64,000 bases of DNA from Terana coerulea. Its lineage: Eukaryota > Basidiomycota > Agaricomycetes > Polyporales > Phanerochaetaceae. The stretch is taken from positions 124,001-188,000 of the forward strand of contig JAKOGH010001194.1 in NCBI GenBank assembly GCA_024811115.1. The letters run 5' to 3'. The notes below the pieces were generated by a model that did no database searches, was not told the DNA's origin, and was given only the letters and a program-made list of their open reading frames with translations. Position numbers and translations under genes: made by a program. The first letter of the stretch is position 1, and every line of letters starts with the position of its first letter. Shown piece by piece: positions 12,343 to 23,421 of this stretch.

Positions 12343-13010
12343 GATGAGGAGGCTCGGAGGAGGCTCGGTGCATTGCACCCGGACAGGGCGCACGCTGTAG
12401 ACGCTCAATTAGCAGCCCATCATCGTCCCGGCAATGCGCATCCCGTTTTCGTCACAGAACACTGGCTTGAAGTCAGTTGCTTCCGATAACAGTGGCTGGT
12501 AGCGATTTTCGTCTTTTACTTACATGTACAGGAATCATCCCGCGCCTTTATGTTTGCAAAGCGTTTACATAAGTCTGCCGCCAAGATTCAGTGGCCAGTC
12601 CCGTCAAAAAGACTGCAGTCAAAGATTGAATCCATAAGACTGTATATATATCGTATCTTAGTATGCCATGAATTTGCGATTTATATGTACTTTGTGCTCA
12701 GAGCTCTGTCCTACATACCGGTACTGTACACTGCAGTACGGCTCAAGGTACGGCTTGGAAATTGGAATAGAGCCGAGACTCGGATAATTCCTATGCCGGG
12801 AGAAGCTCTTTATGGGCGCTAACTGAGCCCGCTGTGCCGCAGCACGTGTTTGCCGCGTGACGTCACGGCGAGTGACGGGACAGGACCCGACGCACGTTCG
12901 TGCTTGGATAGGCACTTCCCTATTCAGGCCTTGACCAACTCCTTACACTCACTCTTCCTGCCGCTTTCACTCGCCCTCATTCCACCCGCGCCCCTTCCTC
13001 TTCCAAAGGC

Positions 13011-16000
13011 ATGAAATTCGGTCGAAAAATAAGCGTACGTTTTACCTGTCCTGTCTATTACCACCGCCGTTCAGCTCACAGCGTCGCAGCAAGACCTCTA
13101 CAACGAATGGCGCTCCTACTACCTGGACTATAATCTGCTGAAGCGAGAGTTAAAGGTGGGTTATCGGGCACAGTGACATGACTTCAACTCCGTCGAGTGG
13201 ATATGTACGGAGGTTTGGTGACACTACTAGGCGTGTGGAATTCGGCCACCATAGACCTATGCCAAAGGACGGAAGGACGGTCTCAACATGCCATTGTACG
13301 GCTGGGCAATATGGGGGATATTGCCACCTGAAGTTGGAGACACCCCAGCCCGCACCACTCCTTCCACCATGCTACCAGGCAGCTGCGTACTGGGCGCAGG
13401 CTTGCACTGCAGGCACTCTGCACAGGCTCAAGCCTTACGACTTGTTGATGGTCGTGTGACACCTTTCCTATACCTCGGGGTCTGTCCGGCTCGCCCGGCA
13501 TGAAGAAGACCTTGAAGGGCAATCCGTACTACTATGCTGGCGGTCCCGATACAAGTGTTGCTTCCATGCAAGGCTGTGTGCTCTCGCTACGAGCGGTGTT
13601 CTCTCCCAGGTTCTGACTGTTACTGTTCGATGATTGCTGACGAGACTGTCTTGTATGCACTAGGCACGCACCACATCGCACGCATGGAACTCGCAAGACG
13701 AACGCGAGTTTACCACGTTGCTTGAGAAGGAACTCGATAAGATCCACGACTTCCAGAAGGCCAAGGTGAGCATGGCGTCGGTGTGAGTGACTTCGTGTCT
13801 CTGACGGTCATCTTACCCCCATAGACTGCAGAGCTCTCACGGCGAATCAAAGACGCAGAGAGAGCTGTCAAACGACTCGTCACTGAGGAGTATGTCGAGC
13901 AAGCGAACGCTGCGGAGGGTCATGCAGCGCAGAACGGGCACCATCGGAATGGCACCGATGCCGAGGCTCAGCAACGCCGTACGGATGTGCACCAGGACGC
14001 CGGGTCGGACGACGATGATACCGACGACGAACTCGACAGCGAAGATCTACACTCTGTCGACGCTTTGGAGGACCAGTTCCTGCTTTTGGAGGAAGAGGTC
14101 GCCACTTTGGTTGCGGACGTCCATGACCTTGCGCTATATACCAAGCTGAACATCACTGGATTTATGAAAATCTTGAAGGTGTGTGGTAAGTTGCGCGTGA
14201 ATGCACCGAGGCTGACGTGGTTACGTACAGAAACATGACGTAGGTCATCCTCTTTACCAGCTGAAATTTTGATGCCAACATGTATGCGCAGAAACAAACT
14301 AACAGGCCTCTGAAGACGACATTCATTCAAGACTATTTAGAGAAACGACCATTCTACAAGTACAACTGGGACGGCCTCATTGTCAAGTTGTCCAAGTTGT
14401 ACGACCTCGTGAGGACACGAGGACACCCTGTCCAAGGTGACTCCAGTGCAGGTGGTAACCAAAGCGCATTCGTGCGTCAGACAACGAAGTATTGGGTATG
14501 AAGATCTCTCCTCTTATGATTCACTAGTGTTCTCATCGACCCACTTACAGGTACACCCGGATAACCTAGTACATCTCAAGTTGGCGATTCTGAAGCATCT
14601 GCCTGTCCTCGGTACCGTCATATCGCTCTGCTTCATAACAACTGGCTGATGTGGACACAGTATTCAATTCCGACAAGGAGTTTGAGCCGAAGGATGCAGG
14701 TGAGTGACTGCCGGAGCGGTGTTCCGCACAATGTCTGATTGGCAGGCAGCTATCACGTCAATATACTTTGACAACGAGGACCTCGAACTTTACCTTGGCA
14801 GACTGGAGAAGACTGAGGGTGCCGAAGCAGTTCGTTTGCGGTGGTACGGCGATGTGGACCAGAAAACGGTGCGTGTCCCTCCTATGCTGCGTTTCTTCGC
14901 AAACTCAAGGCTGTGCAGATTTTCGTCGAGCGGAAGACGCACCGCGAAGACTGGACGGGTGAGAAGTCCGTTAAGGCTCGATTCCCTATCAAGGAACATC
15001 TCGTCAACTCGTTCCTTCGTGGAGAATACACCATGGATGAGGAGTTCCAGGCGCTTGTTACGAAGGGGAAGAAGAAGCAGGAGGAAGTCGACAGTATGAT
15101 ACAGCTTGCAAATGAGGTCCAGTACGCCATCTTGACAAAGAGGCTGGTTCCTGGTGCGTCCTTTCTATTGCCCAGTCTCAGGCATATCCTCATGCCAGCC
15201 TCCTGTCAGTCATGCGAACGTTCTATAACCGAACCGCCTTCCAGCTCCCCGGAGACGCCCGTGTTCGTATCTCGCTTGACACTGAGCTGACGATGGTCCG
15301 GGAGGACAACTGGGACGGCAAAACGCGGGCGGGCGATAATTGGCGCCGGACGGACATTGGCGTTGATCACCCCTTCGAGCAGTTGCCGCCTGGCGACAAG
15401 GAGTTGTTCAAGTATGGTGTGCTTGAAGTCAAGCTGCAGACCCAGTATGGCCAGGAACCGCCGGAGTGGGTCACTGACCTTGTATCGTCACATCTGGTGG
15501 AAGCTGTTCCGAAGGTATGCTTCGACCTCTCCCTTATATATACCTGTCCGTTCTAACGTCGAAATTAGTTCAGGTAAAGCAGCTCTCCTGAGCAGCAATC
15601 TCTGTTACTCACATCGACGCTCACAGTAAATTCATCCACGGCTGCGCCACGCTACTGCCCGAGCGGGTGGACCTTGTTCCGTTTTGGCTTCCGCAAAGTA
15701 CGTTGATTTCCCAAGTCCGGATATGCGCCATACTGAATGCCTACGTCGTTGACAGTGGATGTCGACATCCTGAAGCCCGACACTGGTGCTCTGCAGATCG
15801 AGCGTCCACTACAGTCGTCATCCAGAGGCACGAGCTCGAGTGACCGGCCTGGGTCGTCGGTGTTGCTACACCCGACCTCGACAGCAACGGTCGCCCGTAC
15901 GCTGAGCCGGTCTCTGAAGGTGAAGAGGATGAGGAGATGGACCTTGCACCGGGTACGTCCCGAGGTCTGGCATCCCTTGGCTACAACGATACTCACCCCG

Positions 16001-16910
16001 CTGCTGTCCAGCCAAGAATGAGAGCGCGCGTACAGGTCTTTCGGACGCCGACGTCGCCGCTGCAATTGCGTTCCGAGAGAAGGCTCTCAAAGAGCGGCAG
16101 CAGCAGGGGGCTCCAGCCCGGAGGCTCATGGCGTAAAAGCACGGGACGCCCTGGCGTCCGACGAGAACAACAACGCAGACGATGAAGCCGCCGACGAGCG
16201 CCGGCCGTTCTTGAAAGCACGCAAGTCGTCGGGGAAGGCGCTGCAGACCGACGACGCGAAGACCCGTGCGCTGTCCATCGACCCTCTCGCGCCCTCGTCG
16301 GCGTTCGACGAGACGCTGAGAGACAGGCTGAGAGAGGACGCGGAGCGCCAGAAGGCAAGGCAGCGCGTCGTGGATGATGATGACGACGAAGACGAGGAAG
16401 AGGACCGGGCTCAGGTCGGGCCGTCGCAGCGTGCGCTGCGGGACAGTGAGAGGCTGCTGGAGAGGAACTGGAGGGCCCCTGCGGGTAAGAAGATCGCGGT
16501 GCCTGTGCGGGTTGAGCCGAAGGTATACTTTGCGACGGAGCGCACCTTCCTGGTAAGTCTAGCGTACACTAATGGATGTTCGTTTTGGCTGACATTCTCT
16601 CGTTCACTACTATTTCCAGAAATGGTTGCACTTCGCCATTTACATCGGCACAATCGCCACTGCGCTGCTCAACTTCATACCCCCGGAGGACACCGTCGGA
16701 CTCATCAGCGCCGGCCTCTTCACGTTCGCCGCGCTCGCTGCCATCGCGTACTCGGCTATCATCTTCGTGTACCGCGCATACAGCATCCGGAATCGCCTCG
16801 CGGATGGCATGTACTACGACAAGTACGGGCCGACCCTCCTGGCGCTTATGCTGCTGGGCGCGATTCTAGCGAATGTCGGGCTCAGGTTGAGGGAGGCAGT
16901 GGAGGAGTAG
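13011..16910 (+). CDS. VTC4: Vacuolar transporter chaperone 4 (SPX - polyphosphate polymerase - DUF202)
   Basis: This is the catalytic subunit of the VTC complex, which makes polyphosphate from ATP and moves it into the vacuole. The start at 13011 gives MKFGRKIS. Exon 2 continues [19 protein letters not shown] and, after an unusually long 508-nt intron (13156-13663), [16 protein letters not shown]. The SPX domain runs through [12 protein letters not shown] and an acidic insert (14,005-14,045, [15 protein letters not shown]) to [16 protein letters not shown]. The polymerase tunnel domain shows LRWYGD (about 14,833-14,853), [39 protein letters not shown] and [16 protein letters not shown], ending WLPQMDVDI. 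These hold the basic and Glu residues lining the catalytic tunnel in the yeast enzyme. A low-complexity acidic linker is followed by three DUF202 transmembrane helices (16,621-16,905). The SPX domain is the known inositol-pyrophosphate sensor, so phosphate status should control it. The gene looks intact across more than ten exons. Confidence 0.95.
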
Positions 16911-17576
16911 CAGTGGTGACACGGCTCAGCGGCACTGCCGCCCAATATTGTGGGTCTTGACGGACTATGCTTTGATCTTCAGCTTGCTATTTCGCATACT
17001 CGTTTCCAACTTTGATGTTCGATTCTACAGTTCCTGTGGGACGTGCGCTCATCCAATTCTCTTCAACTCACACGGTCTCGCCCCAAGAATTCACACTGCT
17101 CCTGAGCGTGGCTACCAGTGAAGACGTCGAATACAAGATGCCATGGCGAGCATGATGCGCTGACTAAAGAGAGTTGAAGAGCTTTTCTCACTACGCGTGA
17201 GGATATTCTGAAGTCGCTTCTAAGACCAAGACTACCTGGATCATTGAGACTCTATGAACTTGAGCTTGCCTTTACAGTATAGTTGACTCGCAAGATGCAG
17301 CTGCGTAAGTACTGGATCATGCTACCAACATGCTGCTGCACATTGGCTGCACATCAGCTTTGTGGCGCGCATCAGTTCCCACGGTCACAACCCGGTGTTA
17401 TCTAATTGCAAACGCATGCTGCCGGACCTTCCATCTGCTCCGACTGTTGCTCTGCGGTCTGCCTGTTACTCCCGTACTTCACAGGCTACACTCCGGTACA
17501 CCCGCGCATACAGCGCAGGATATCACTTCTCCTCGCAAGAGCAACATTCGAAAGCCGCCTAGAAAGCAATTCGGAG
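16911..17576. other. Intergenic region before the F-box-like gene
   Basis: This holds the VTC4 3' UTR and the upstream region of the F-box-like gene. An open frame running in phase into the next gene from 17406 could add 57 residues, but that extension has no family-like sequence. The Met at 17577 is preferred. Confidence 0.4.
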
Positions 17577-19303
17577 ATGCATCAATGTTTACAAGTGAAC
17601 GACATCGTGCAAATCATCGCGGGGTTTGCGGACAAGGGGAGCTGGCTGTATATGGCCTTGACCTGCAGCGACTTCTATGACCCTGCCTTGAGCTTGTTAT
17701 GGAGAAATTTGGAGGGTCTAAGACCTCTGCTTGCATGTCTGCCGGAGGCCATCTTGAGGACTCGGAAGGATGCTATGGACTCATTGGTCCGTATACATTT
17801 CGTATTCCGCTTCGTGCTGCTCAAGTGATTTTCTGAACATAGATTATTACAAGAACTCCGGCGACCGAAGAATGGTCCCGCTTTCGACATCATGCGCGTC
17901 GTGTGCGCAAGCTGACTTTGTTTGGCTGCCACTCGCCCAGCTTCCACCGATTTTCCGTTCCTTATGAATGCTTTGACATTCTACGCGATTCATATCCGGA
18001 GCGTCCCATTTTACCTAACCTGCACGAACTCCAATGTGTCGACTCTAGGTCCTTGAGGTACCTGCCTCTTTTCGTAGCGCCGTCGCTGAGGAGAATAGGG
18101 GGATTGTACAGCCTGAAGAGTGGGGGAAAGGTGATCGAAGCACTCGATTCCATCCAAACTTCCGCCCCCGACCTGCAGGCCATGCAATTCATACTCATGG
18201 ATGGCGCCGACTCTCCTGCTATGGTGTCTGCCCTTTCTCAGACTGTCTGCTCGCTGAACCACCTCAAGGAACTTCACCTCAGCGCAGTGCTGTCCAACGA
18301 CGCTTTGAGCTATCTCGCTCATCTGCCAACTTTGACTCAACTCCAACTGAGTCTGTACAACAACTACGTGGATTACTCTACCTACTTCTCGCCGTCTGAG
18401 GCCCCCAAACTCTTTCCCTCCCTGGAATCCCTGGACCTCACCAGCTCGAACAAAGACTCCAAGTCCCTCACCTCTTTCATATCCGCTCTAGGATTCAGTC
18501 AACTACAGCGCCTCCGTCTCCTTTTAGAAGATTTCCAGCAAGAGGCACAAGAGCCCTATGTACGACCGCCAACAGTCGCGATGTTGACTCAGATATTCGC
18601 ATCTATTGCTGAGTTACCAGCTCTCCGGACCCTCAATATTCGAGTAGCCGGTGACAGTTTGGTCGATCCGGCAGAATACATCTTTAGCGATGCGGCTCTC
18701 TCACCGCTCTACCGCTTGAGGACACTGCGTCATGTCAATATCTCCTCGATTCCTATGCAGCTTACGGGAAGCGCTATCGAAGAAATGGCCAAGGCTTGGC
18801 CGGAGCTGCGTTCTCTCCGCCTCGACGGCGGAGGCCAAGGCACGGAGACGAACGTCCACCAGGGGGATCTGCATCACTTCGCAAACCACTGTCCTCACCT
18901 GCGCGATTTGACGCTTCAGCTCATGATCGGTCCGATGGATCTAGAAATCACGCCCCACGGTACCCTTGCCAATGGATACCCCATATCGAATTTGGAGGGA
19001 CTGTGTTTAGGTTACACCGAAGTGCGGGACCCTCAACTGCTGGCTAGGTTCCTTGCTTTGGCCTTCCCGCATGCAAAGATCTCGCACTATTACCGCAACA
19101 AATCGCACTGGGGTATACAGATGCAGGAGCTTGTCCGGCTCAAGGCCGTGTTCGTCCAAGTTGGCCAGGACGCCGACGATTGTGCAGGAAATGGACCTGG
19201 GGGCCTGACGCCCAGTAGAATGTGCGACGATGAGGGATGCAGGGGTGAAATGCTGATGATAATTTTTGTAGAGAACGGATGGACATGCGAAGATAGAATG
19301 TGA
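17577..19303 (+). CDS. F-box/leucine-rich-repeat-like protein
   Basis: The start at 17577 gives MHQCLQVNDIVQIIAG, the N-terminal F-box-like pattern common in mushroom genomes, with LALTCSDFYDPALSLLW-type spacing (here MALTCSDFYDPALSLLW). Exon 1 (70 codons) ends at 17786. A 56-nt GT-AG intron joins phase 0 to 17843 (IITRTPATEEWSRF). Exon 2 runs uninterrupted to the stop at 19303, giving about 556 residues. It holds irregular leucine-rich repeats such as LKELHLSAVLSNDALSYLAHL and FSQLQRLRLLLEDF. Such proteins usually act as substrate receptors of SCF ubiquitin ligases. No target can be inferred. The family is strongly expanded in Agaricomycetes, so orthology to a named protein is unlikely. Confidence 0.75.
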
Positions 19304-19746
19304 TTCAGCTTAGCATAAGTGCGTGTGTAAATAGAATATGGTTTACGAGGTACTTACTATATACTCGAGCAATTTCCCAGCCTGAGAGGGTTCAATCCCG
19401 CCGGAGAGAATGCACAACTCTTTTCTTCTTCCTTCTTCGCAGGGGACGCATGTGTAATTGAAGCTCCTGCGCTGTTATTGTAACAGTATGTACCGGTCTC
19501 ACTCATGGGTTGCATGTCAATCACACTTCAATACTCAGTACTCGGTCGTGACTTGGTCGTGCGTACATACACTGTACTACTGCTACTAAGCAAGGCCCAA
19601 TGGTTGGTGAGAATGATGCTGGAATTGCTGTGCTTTAGCATCTGGTATGCACTATCCATGGTCAGTTATGTACTACAAAGGAACGTAGGAAATCCGTGAT
19701 AAGCTAGGTATGGGTATACGAAAGATGTCATCATGTCCGCTCATGT
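19304..19746. other. Convergent 3' intergenic region
   Basis: This lies between the F-box-like gene (+) and the DUF4112 gene (-) and is presumed to hold both 3' UTRs. The sequence gggttcaatccc at 19388-19399 looks like a tRNA T-arm, but no A-box or cloverleaf lies upstream. No gene was called. Confidence 0.4.
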
Positions 19747-20634
19747 TCATTTCTTCTTGACAGCGCTGTTGGGTGCCTCAGGGACATCCTCGACGAAACG
19801 ACTCTCTCGTCGTTCGGGCCCTGCTGGCGCGGCAACTGTTGCCGCAGTCTTGCCCTTGCTCCTTCTCCTGAACCAGCTGTTGCTCTGCTTCACTCCTTCC
19901 TTTCCAGGGACGTGCTCTTCGGGCGCCTTGCCGGCACCAGGTTTCACGGTAGCTGGGTCCTGCACGCGATCCCGATCGGCCTTCAGGTATTCTTCGCCTC
20001 TGATGCGGAGGAATTCTTCGAGGAGTGCGGCGTTGCGCGAGTTGGCTTTGTACGCCGCGAGAACTACGTCGCCAAGGATGGGTATGAGACCGGCAGCGGC
20101 TGAGACGGCATTGTTCAAGAGCATTTTCCGAAGGAGCCACTCAGGAATTCTGGCACACGCGGATCAGCAATTATTGGGGCAACAAAACGGATAACATAGC
20201 GTACTCCGCCTGACGGGCTTTGCGAACGACCAGATAGTAGTTCAAAGTGGCGTCAGCTACGTCGCCTGCGCCGGGTACAATTCCTAGACGGAAATTGGGT
20301 AAAAGTTCCAAAAGAATCGCAGCTTGCGACTCACCGATGACGAATGTCCACCCAAAACGCAAGCCACACAGGTTGAACCCCTTGTCCAAGTAGTGGGCTC
20401 TTCTCTTCACCGACTTGAGGATCTTAGCATCTCGTGCAGACAGGCCAGGAGGCAGCTCCTCTAAACCCCGATCAGTTATGTCTCTATAGAGACAAGCACA
20501 CTGCATACCTTCCTGCGCCTCTCCCTGCCTTTCTTATCTATATAAGTCTCGTAAAGAGGGTCGGCAGGTGCATATTGCTGTAAGTTCTTTGAGAACAACT
20601 TCCTCCCGGCAGAAAGCGCAAGGTTGGACGACAT
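19747..20634 (-). CDS. DUF4112-domain protein
   Basis: The start at 20634 gives MSSNLALSAGRKLFSKN, then QYAPADPLYETYIDKKGR, RAHYLDKGFNLCG, RFGWTFVIG, LIPGAGDVADATLNYYLVV, IPEWLLRKMLLNNAVS and LIPILGDVVLAAYKAN. The paired I-P-GxGD-hydrophobic segments are the signature of the DUF4112 family, small membrane-associated proteins of unknown function in fungi and bacteria. The C-terminus is a Lys/Arg/Pro-rich tail ending SAVKKK, with the stop at 19747-19749. At least three introns interrupt it. The KKK end could be a retrieval-type signal, but the spacing is not the classical KKXX, so this is speculative. Confidence 0.8.
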
Positions 20635-21011
20635 GGTTGGTGTTGGGAGAGGTAAAGGTGCGGTCGCCAGTGGGACTTCATTTCAGGTTTTGTATGGCCG
20701 TGTGTTGCAAGGAGCCCCCATCGCCACGCGCGCTGGACGCCGTACATAGGTCCTGACGTCACTAAGCGCTTCCGAGTCTTTACAGCCTTGGGAACCCTTC
20801 CCCACACTCACAACGTGATAGCATCCAAAACTAGCGAAGCGTGTCGTAGACTCGTAGACGCCTACGTGCAACTCATTCCTGACCTTGACGCTCTCCTGAA
20901 TCCTGACCTGCTTCATCAATTTCATCTTGACTTTCATCTACTCTGCGAGCACAGCATCTCGACCTTGAGCAGTTCCTACTCCTCGCTCCAGACTGAGCTT
21001 CAGCAATCGAA
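20635..21011. promoter_or_regulatory. Divergent promoter region, DUF4112 gene / WD40-like gene
   Basis: These 377 bp separate two divergent genes, so both promoters should lie here. An open frame at 20788-21057 on the plus strand (MGTLPHTHN) overlaps the start of the WD40-like gene in another frame and is taken as a shadow. An upstream exon of the WD40-like gene cannot be excluded. No TATA box was recognised. Confidence 0.35.
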
Positions 21012-23091
21012 ATGCCAAGTGGACCTAAGGCCAAGTGGGACTGGAACCAGAGGGTGAACAAGGTCAAGACGCGCGTAGAGACCTGGGAAAAGGAGCCTCA
21101 ACAAGCGGATGAAGAAGACTCGGACATTGACGAAGACTACGAAGCGGAAAAGCATGAAGCAGCTCTGACTGAAATCCTTCGCGATGCATGCAAAATCGCG
21201 AACCGCGCCCAGATGGAAAACCATCTTGATTTGCCAGAGATAGTAGAGAGCGTACAAGCCCTGATAACCCGCCTGATCAAGAGCGCGAACAAGAAACATC
21301 ATGGTATGAACTATATCGAGAGCTTTGCAGACAGGCCTGGTACACTCGTACAAGACACTATGCACTCGTTCATGGGTATGCCAAATGGTAAGTTCTCCAA
21401 CGCGTGACTAGAAATTTAAAGGGTGCACTGACGCGACGAGAGAAGGGAACGCTCTGGCTAACATGATGGCGAACTTCTTTGGTTCGATTACAGGCAAAAA
21501 GGAAGCAGGTAAGCGCATGCAAGTGCTAGGTTGTAGCCTGCTAACGATCGTCCGTTTCAGCACCCTCCGGACGTATACTTTCACCTTGGATGAAGGAACA
21601 TCAACCTCATCCAAGCTCTACACGCCTATCCCGCTTCCGAGAAAAGATTGGAATCCCACCCGCGTCGCAATATCCACTCGCGAACGTCGTTTTCCAAGCC
21701 CGCTGCGAAATAGCAGAAGACTGGCTTTGTGCACCCCTCAGATTGGCGCTTTCTTCTGATGGCTCCTGTGTTGCCGTTGCCGCCGCCGCAGGATACAAAC
21801 AGCGCGACCCAATGCTCCAGTACTGGCTGACAGACTCGAAGGAGGAGCAGGCGCCGATCGACCCGGCTCTCATAGAAGTGGCAAGCTACTTGGCATTAGA
21901 CGACAGCAGGAAGTTGATGTTCGTCGCTGACTGCGACCGGGTCAAGTCTTATAGCTGGGAAGGCAGGAAAGGCACCCCAGTACACACCCTGAAGTCAGCG
22001 ACGTACAGAGGACCCCTGGCCGTGCTACCGAATGGTCGTCTCCTACGTGCGGGCGTAGGCTCTGCTATATGCTGGAAACTGGACACTCTGGAAACTCACG
22101 GGCCGGGACCGAAGTACAAGAGAATCGGTGCTGGGAAGTACAGCTGGCAAAACTGCATGAGAGACCTCCCAAACGACGAGCAGGAAGAGTACTCGACGGG
22201 GAGTTTACCGAACTTCCGGGTTCCTTTCGCGGACAAAACCTTCCAGCCCGGAAACTGGCATTGGTCTGGCCCAAGCCGACATATGCTCTGCGGTGAAGTT
22301 CCCAAGAACGGATACGGCTGCGTCTCCTTGGACCTTCAGCATGGCGGCAAGATCGTCACTCGATACCTTGGACATGGCGCCGCTGTCCTGGACTTTTCCT
22401 CGAGCGAAGGCAGTCCCGGGATATTTTTGACTGCGGCTGCGGACGGTTATGCGCGTATATACGACCACCGTCTTCCACTTCCTGTTCTCACATTCGACGT
22501 CGAAAAGCGCGAGGGGCCGCTAGTAACTGCGACCCTGGCGGATGTAGATGGCATTCCTGGCGAGTGCATGTCATTATTATTGAACGGGGACGTATGCTCA
22601 TGTCTCCCATTACAGTGATATTCTCCGGGGGTAACAAGACTGAGGGAATCAAGATGTGGGATGTACGCAACAAACTGGCAGTGTACGAGCTCTCCACCGG
22701 CAACAACATGGTGATGGGTATGGCTTGGAACCGCCACAACTCGACCCTTTATGCTGCAACGGAGTGCTCGTATCGCGATTGGCTGGGAGCACATCACCAG
22801 TACAGAGACTTCGCGGAGGAAATGATTAAAGACACGGACATTCTTCCGCCCAAAACACGAGGGGAACGAGATTTGTACTGGCCTGACCTGGCATGCCACA
22901 CGGAGAACGCCTTCGGATATGCTTACGACACGGGCGATCATGTTCTCCGTGCGTGTGTCTACTTTGACTCGTTTGGCTGTTTTGCTGACGCACTCACAGT
23001 TCAATATGCATTCAAGGAAAATCCTGACCCCAATGTCCTCCCAGAGTACGGACATGGTGAGCCCATGGGTGAAGATGACTTCTTCTTCTGA
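21012..23091 (+). CDS. WD40-repeat-like beta-propeller protein of unknown function
   Basis: The start at 21012 gives MPSGPKAKWDWNQRVNKVK, followed by an acidic, helical N-terminal region. A small exon contains NALANMMANFFGSITGKKEA. The propeller-like body begins after 21,559 (APSGRILSPWMKEHQP), with blade-like segments LRLALSSDGSCVAVAAAAGY, VLDFSSSEGSPGIFLTAAAD followed by GYARIYD, and VIFSGGNKTEGIKMWDVRN. It ends EPMGEDDFFF at 23091. The intron at 22560-22615 must be read with a GC donor (GCGAGT) to join DGIP to VIFSGG; otherwise the protein stops at 22618. A later GT-AG intron at about 22,950-23,000 joins VL to LQYAFKEN. Repeat edges are degenerate, so the blade number is uncertain. No named orthologue was recognised. 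The exact N-terminus is an inference. Confidence 0.65.
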
Positions 23092-23421
23092 ACGAGCCAC
23101 TAAACAACTACGGCCTGTAATCAAAGACCACTGTATGTACAGAATCATTTCGCACTGTATCGCTACATTTCTTTGCTTTTGTACGACTTCACGTATCCGA
23201 ATATTATTTGAAGTCTCGCCCAGCCCGCCTGCCAGTGATGTCACCCACCAATCGGAGCTTCGCTCGGGAAATACCGAAGCGAGTGGGTTGGGCGCTTAGA
23301 GAAAGTTCGTCCAGCTCTCCGCCTTCATGTCTGCGACATCCTCGAGGTTCTAAGGAACAGCGCCTGGTATCTTTGGCCTTGCTCAGAGACATCAGTCTCT
23401 GTCCAGTACGAAGGCCGCAAA
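23092..23421. other. Intergenic region, WD40-like gene to YVC1
   Basis: This 330-bp tandem spacer holds the 3' end of the WD40-like gene and the YVC1 promoter/leader. It has pyrimidine-rich stretches before the YVC1 start. No other feature was seen. Confidence 0.4.

Larger units (their letters stand above)
11252..13010. other. Gene-poor 1.76-kb interval holding an inverted repeat
   Basis: This lies between the divergent hydrolase (-) and VTC4 (+). It holds a perfect 113-bp inverted repeat (listed separately) with a 444-bp AT-richer spacer, and two head-to-tail ggaggctcgg units at about 12349-12371. The final 150 bp is pyrimidine-rich and ends in the VTC4 start, as expected for its leader. 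The apparent open frames here are the two copies of the repeat read in opposite directions. Confidence 0.6.

Noticed and set aside
11425..12347. Two related proteins sharing MAPASLQSRGTAREARMGQE
   Set aside because: They are the two arms of the 113-bp inverted repeat read on opposite strands, not genes.
13178..13503. Extra coding exon inside the long VTC4 intron
   Set aside because: No frame here matches SPX sequence, and the flanking exons join in phase without it.
19381..19410. tRNA gene suggested by gggttcaatccc
   Set aside because: The T-arm-like string has no A-box, anticodon arm or acceptor pairing upstream, so no cloverleaf can be formed.
20788..21057. A separate small gene (MGTLPHTHN) upstream of the WD40-like gene
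   Set aside because: It overlaps the better-supported start at 21012 in another frame and has no motif or splice evidence of its own.
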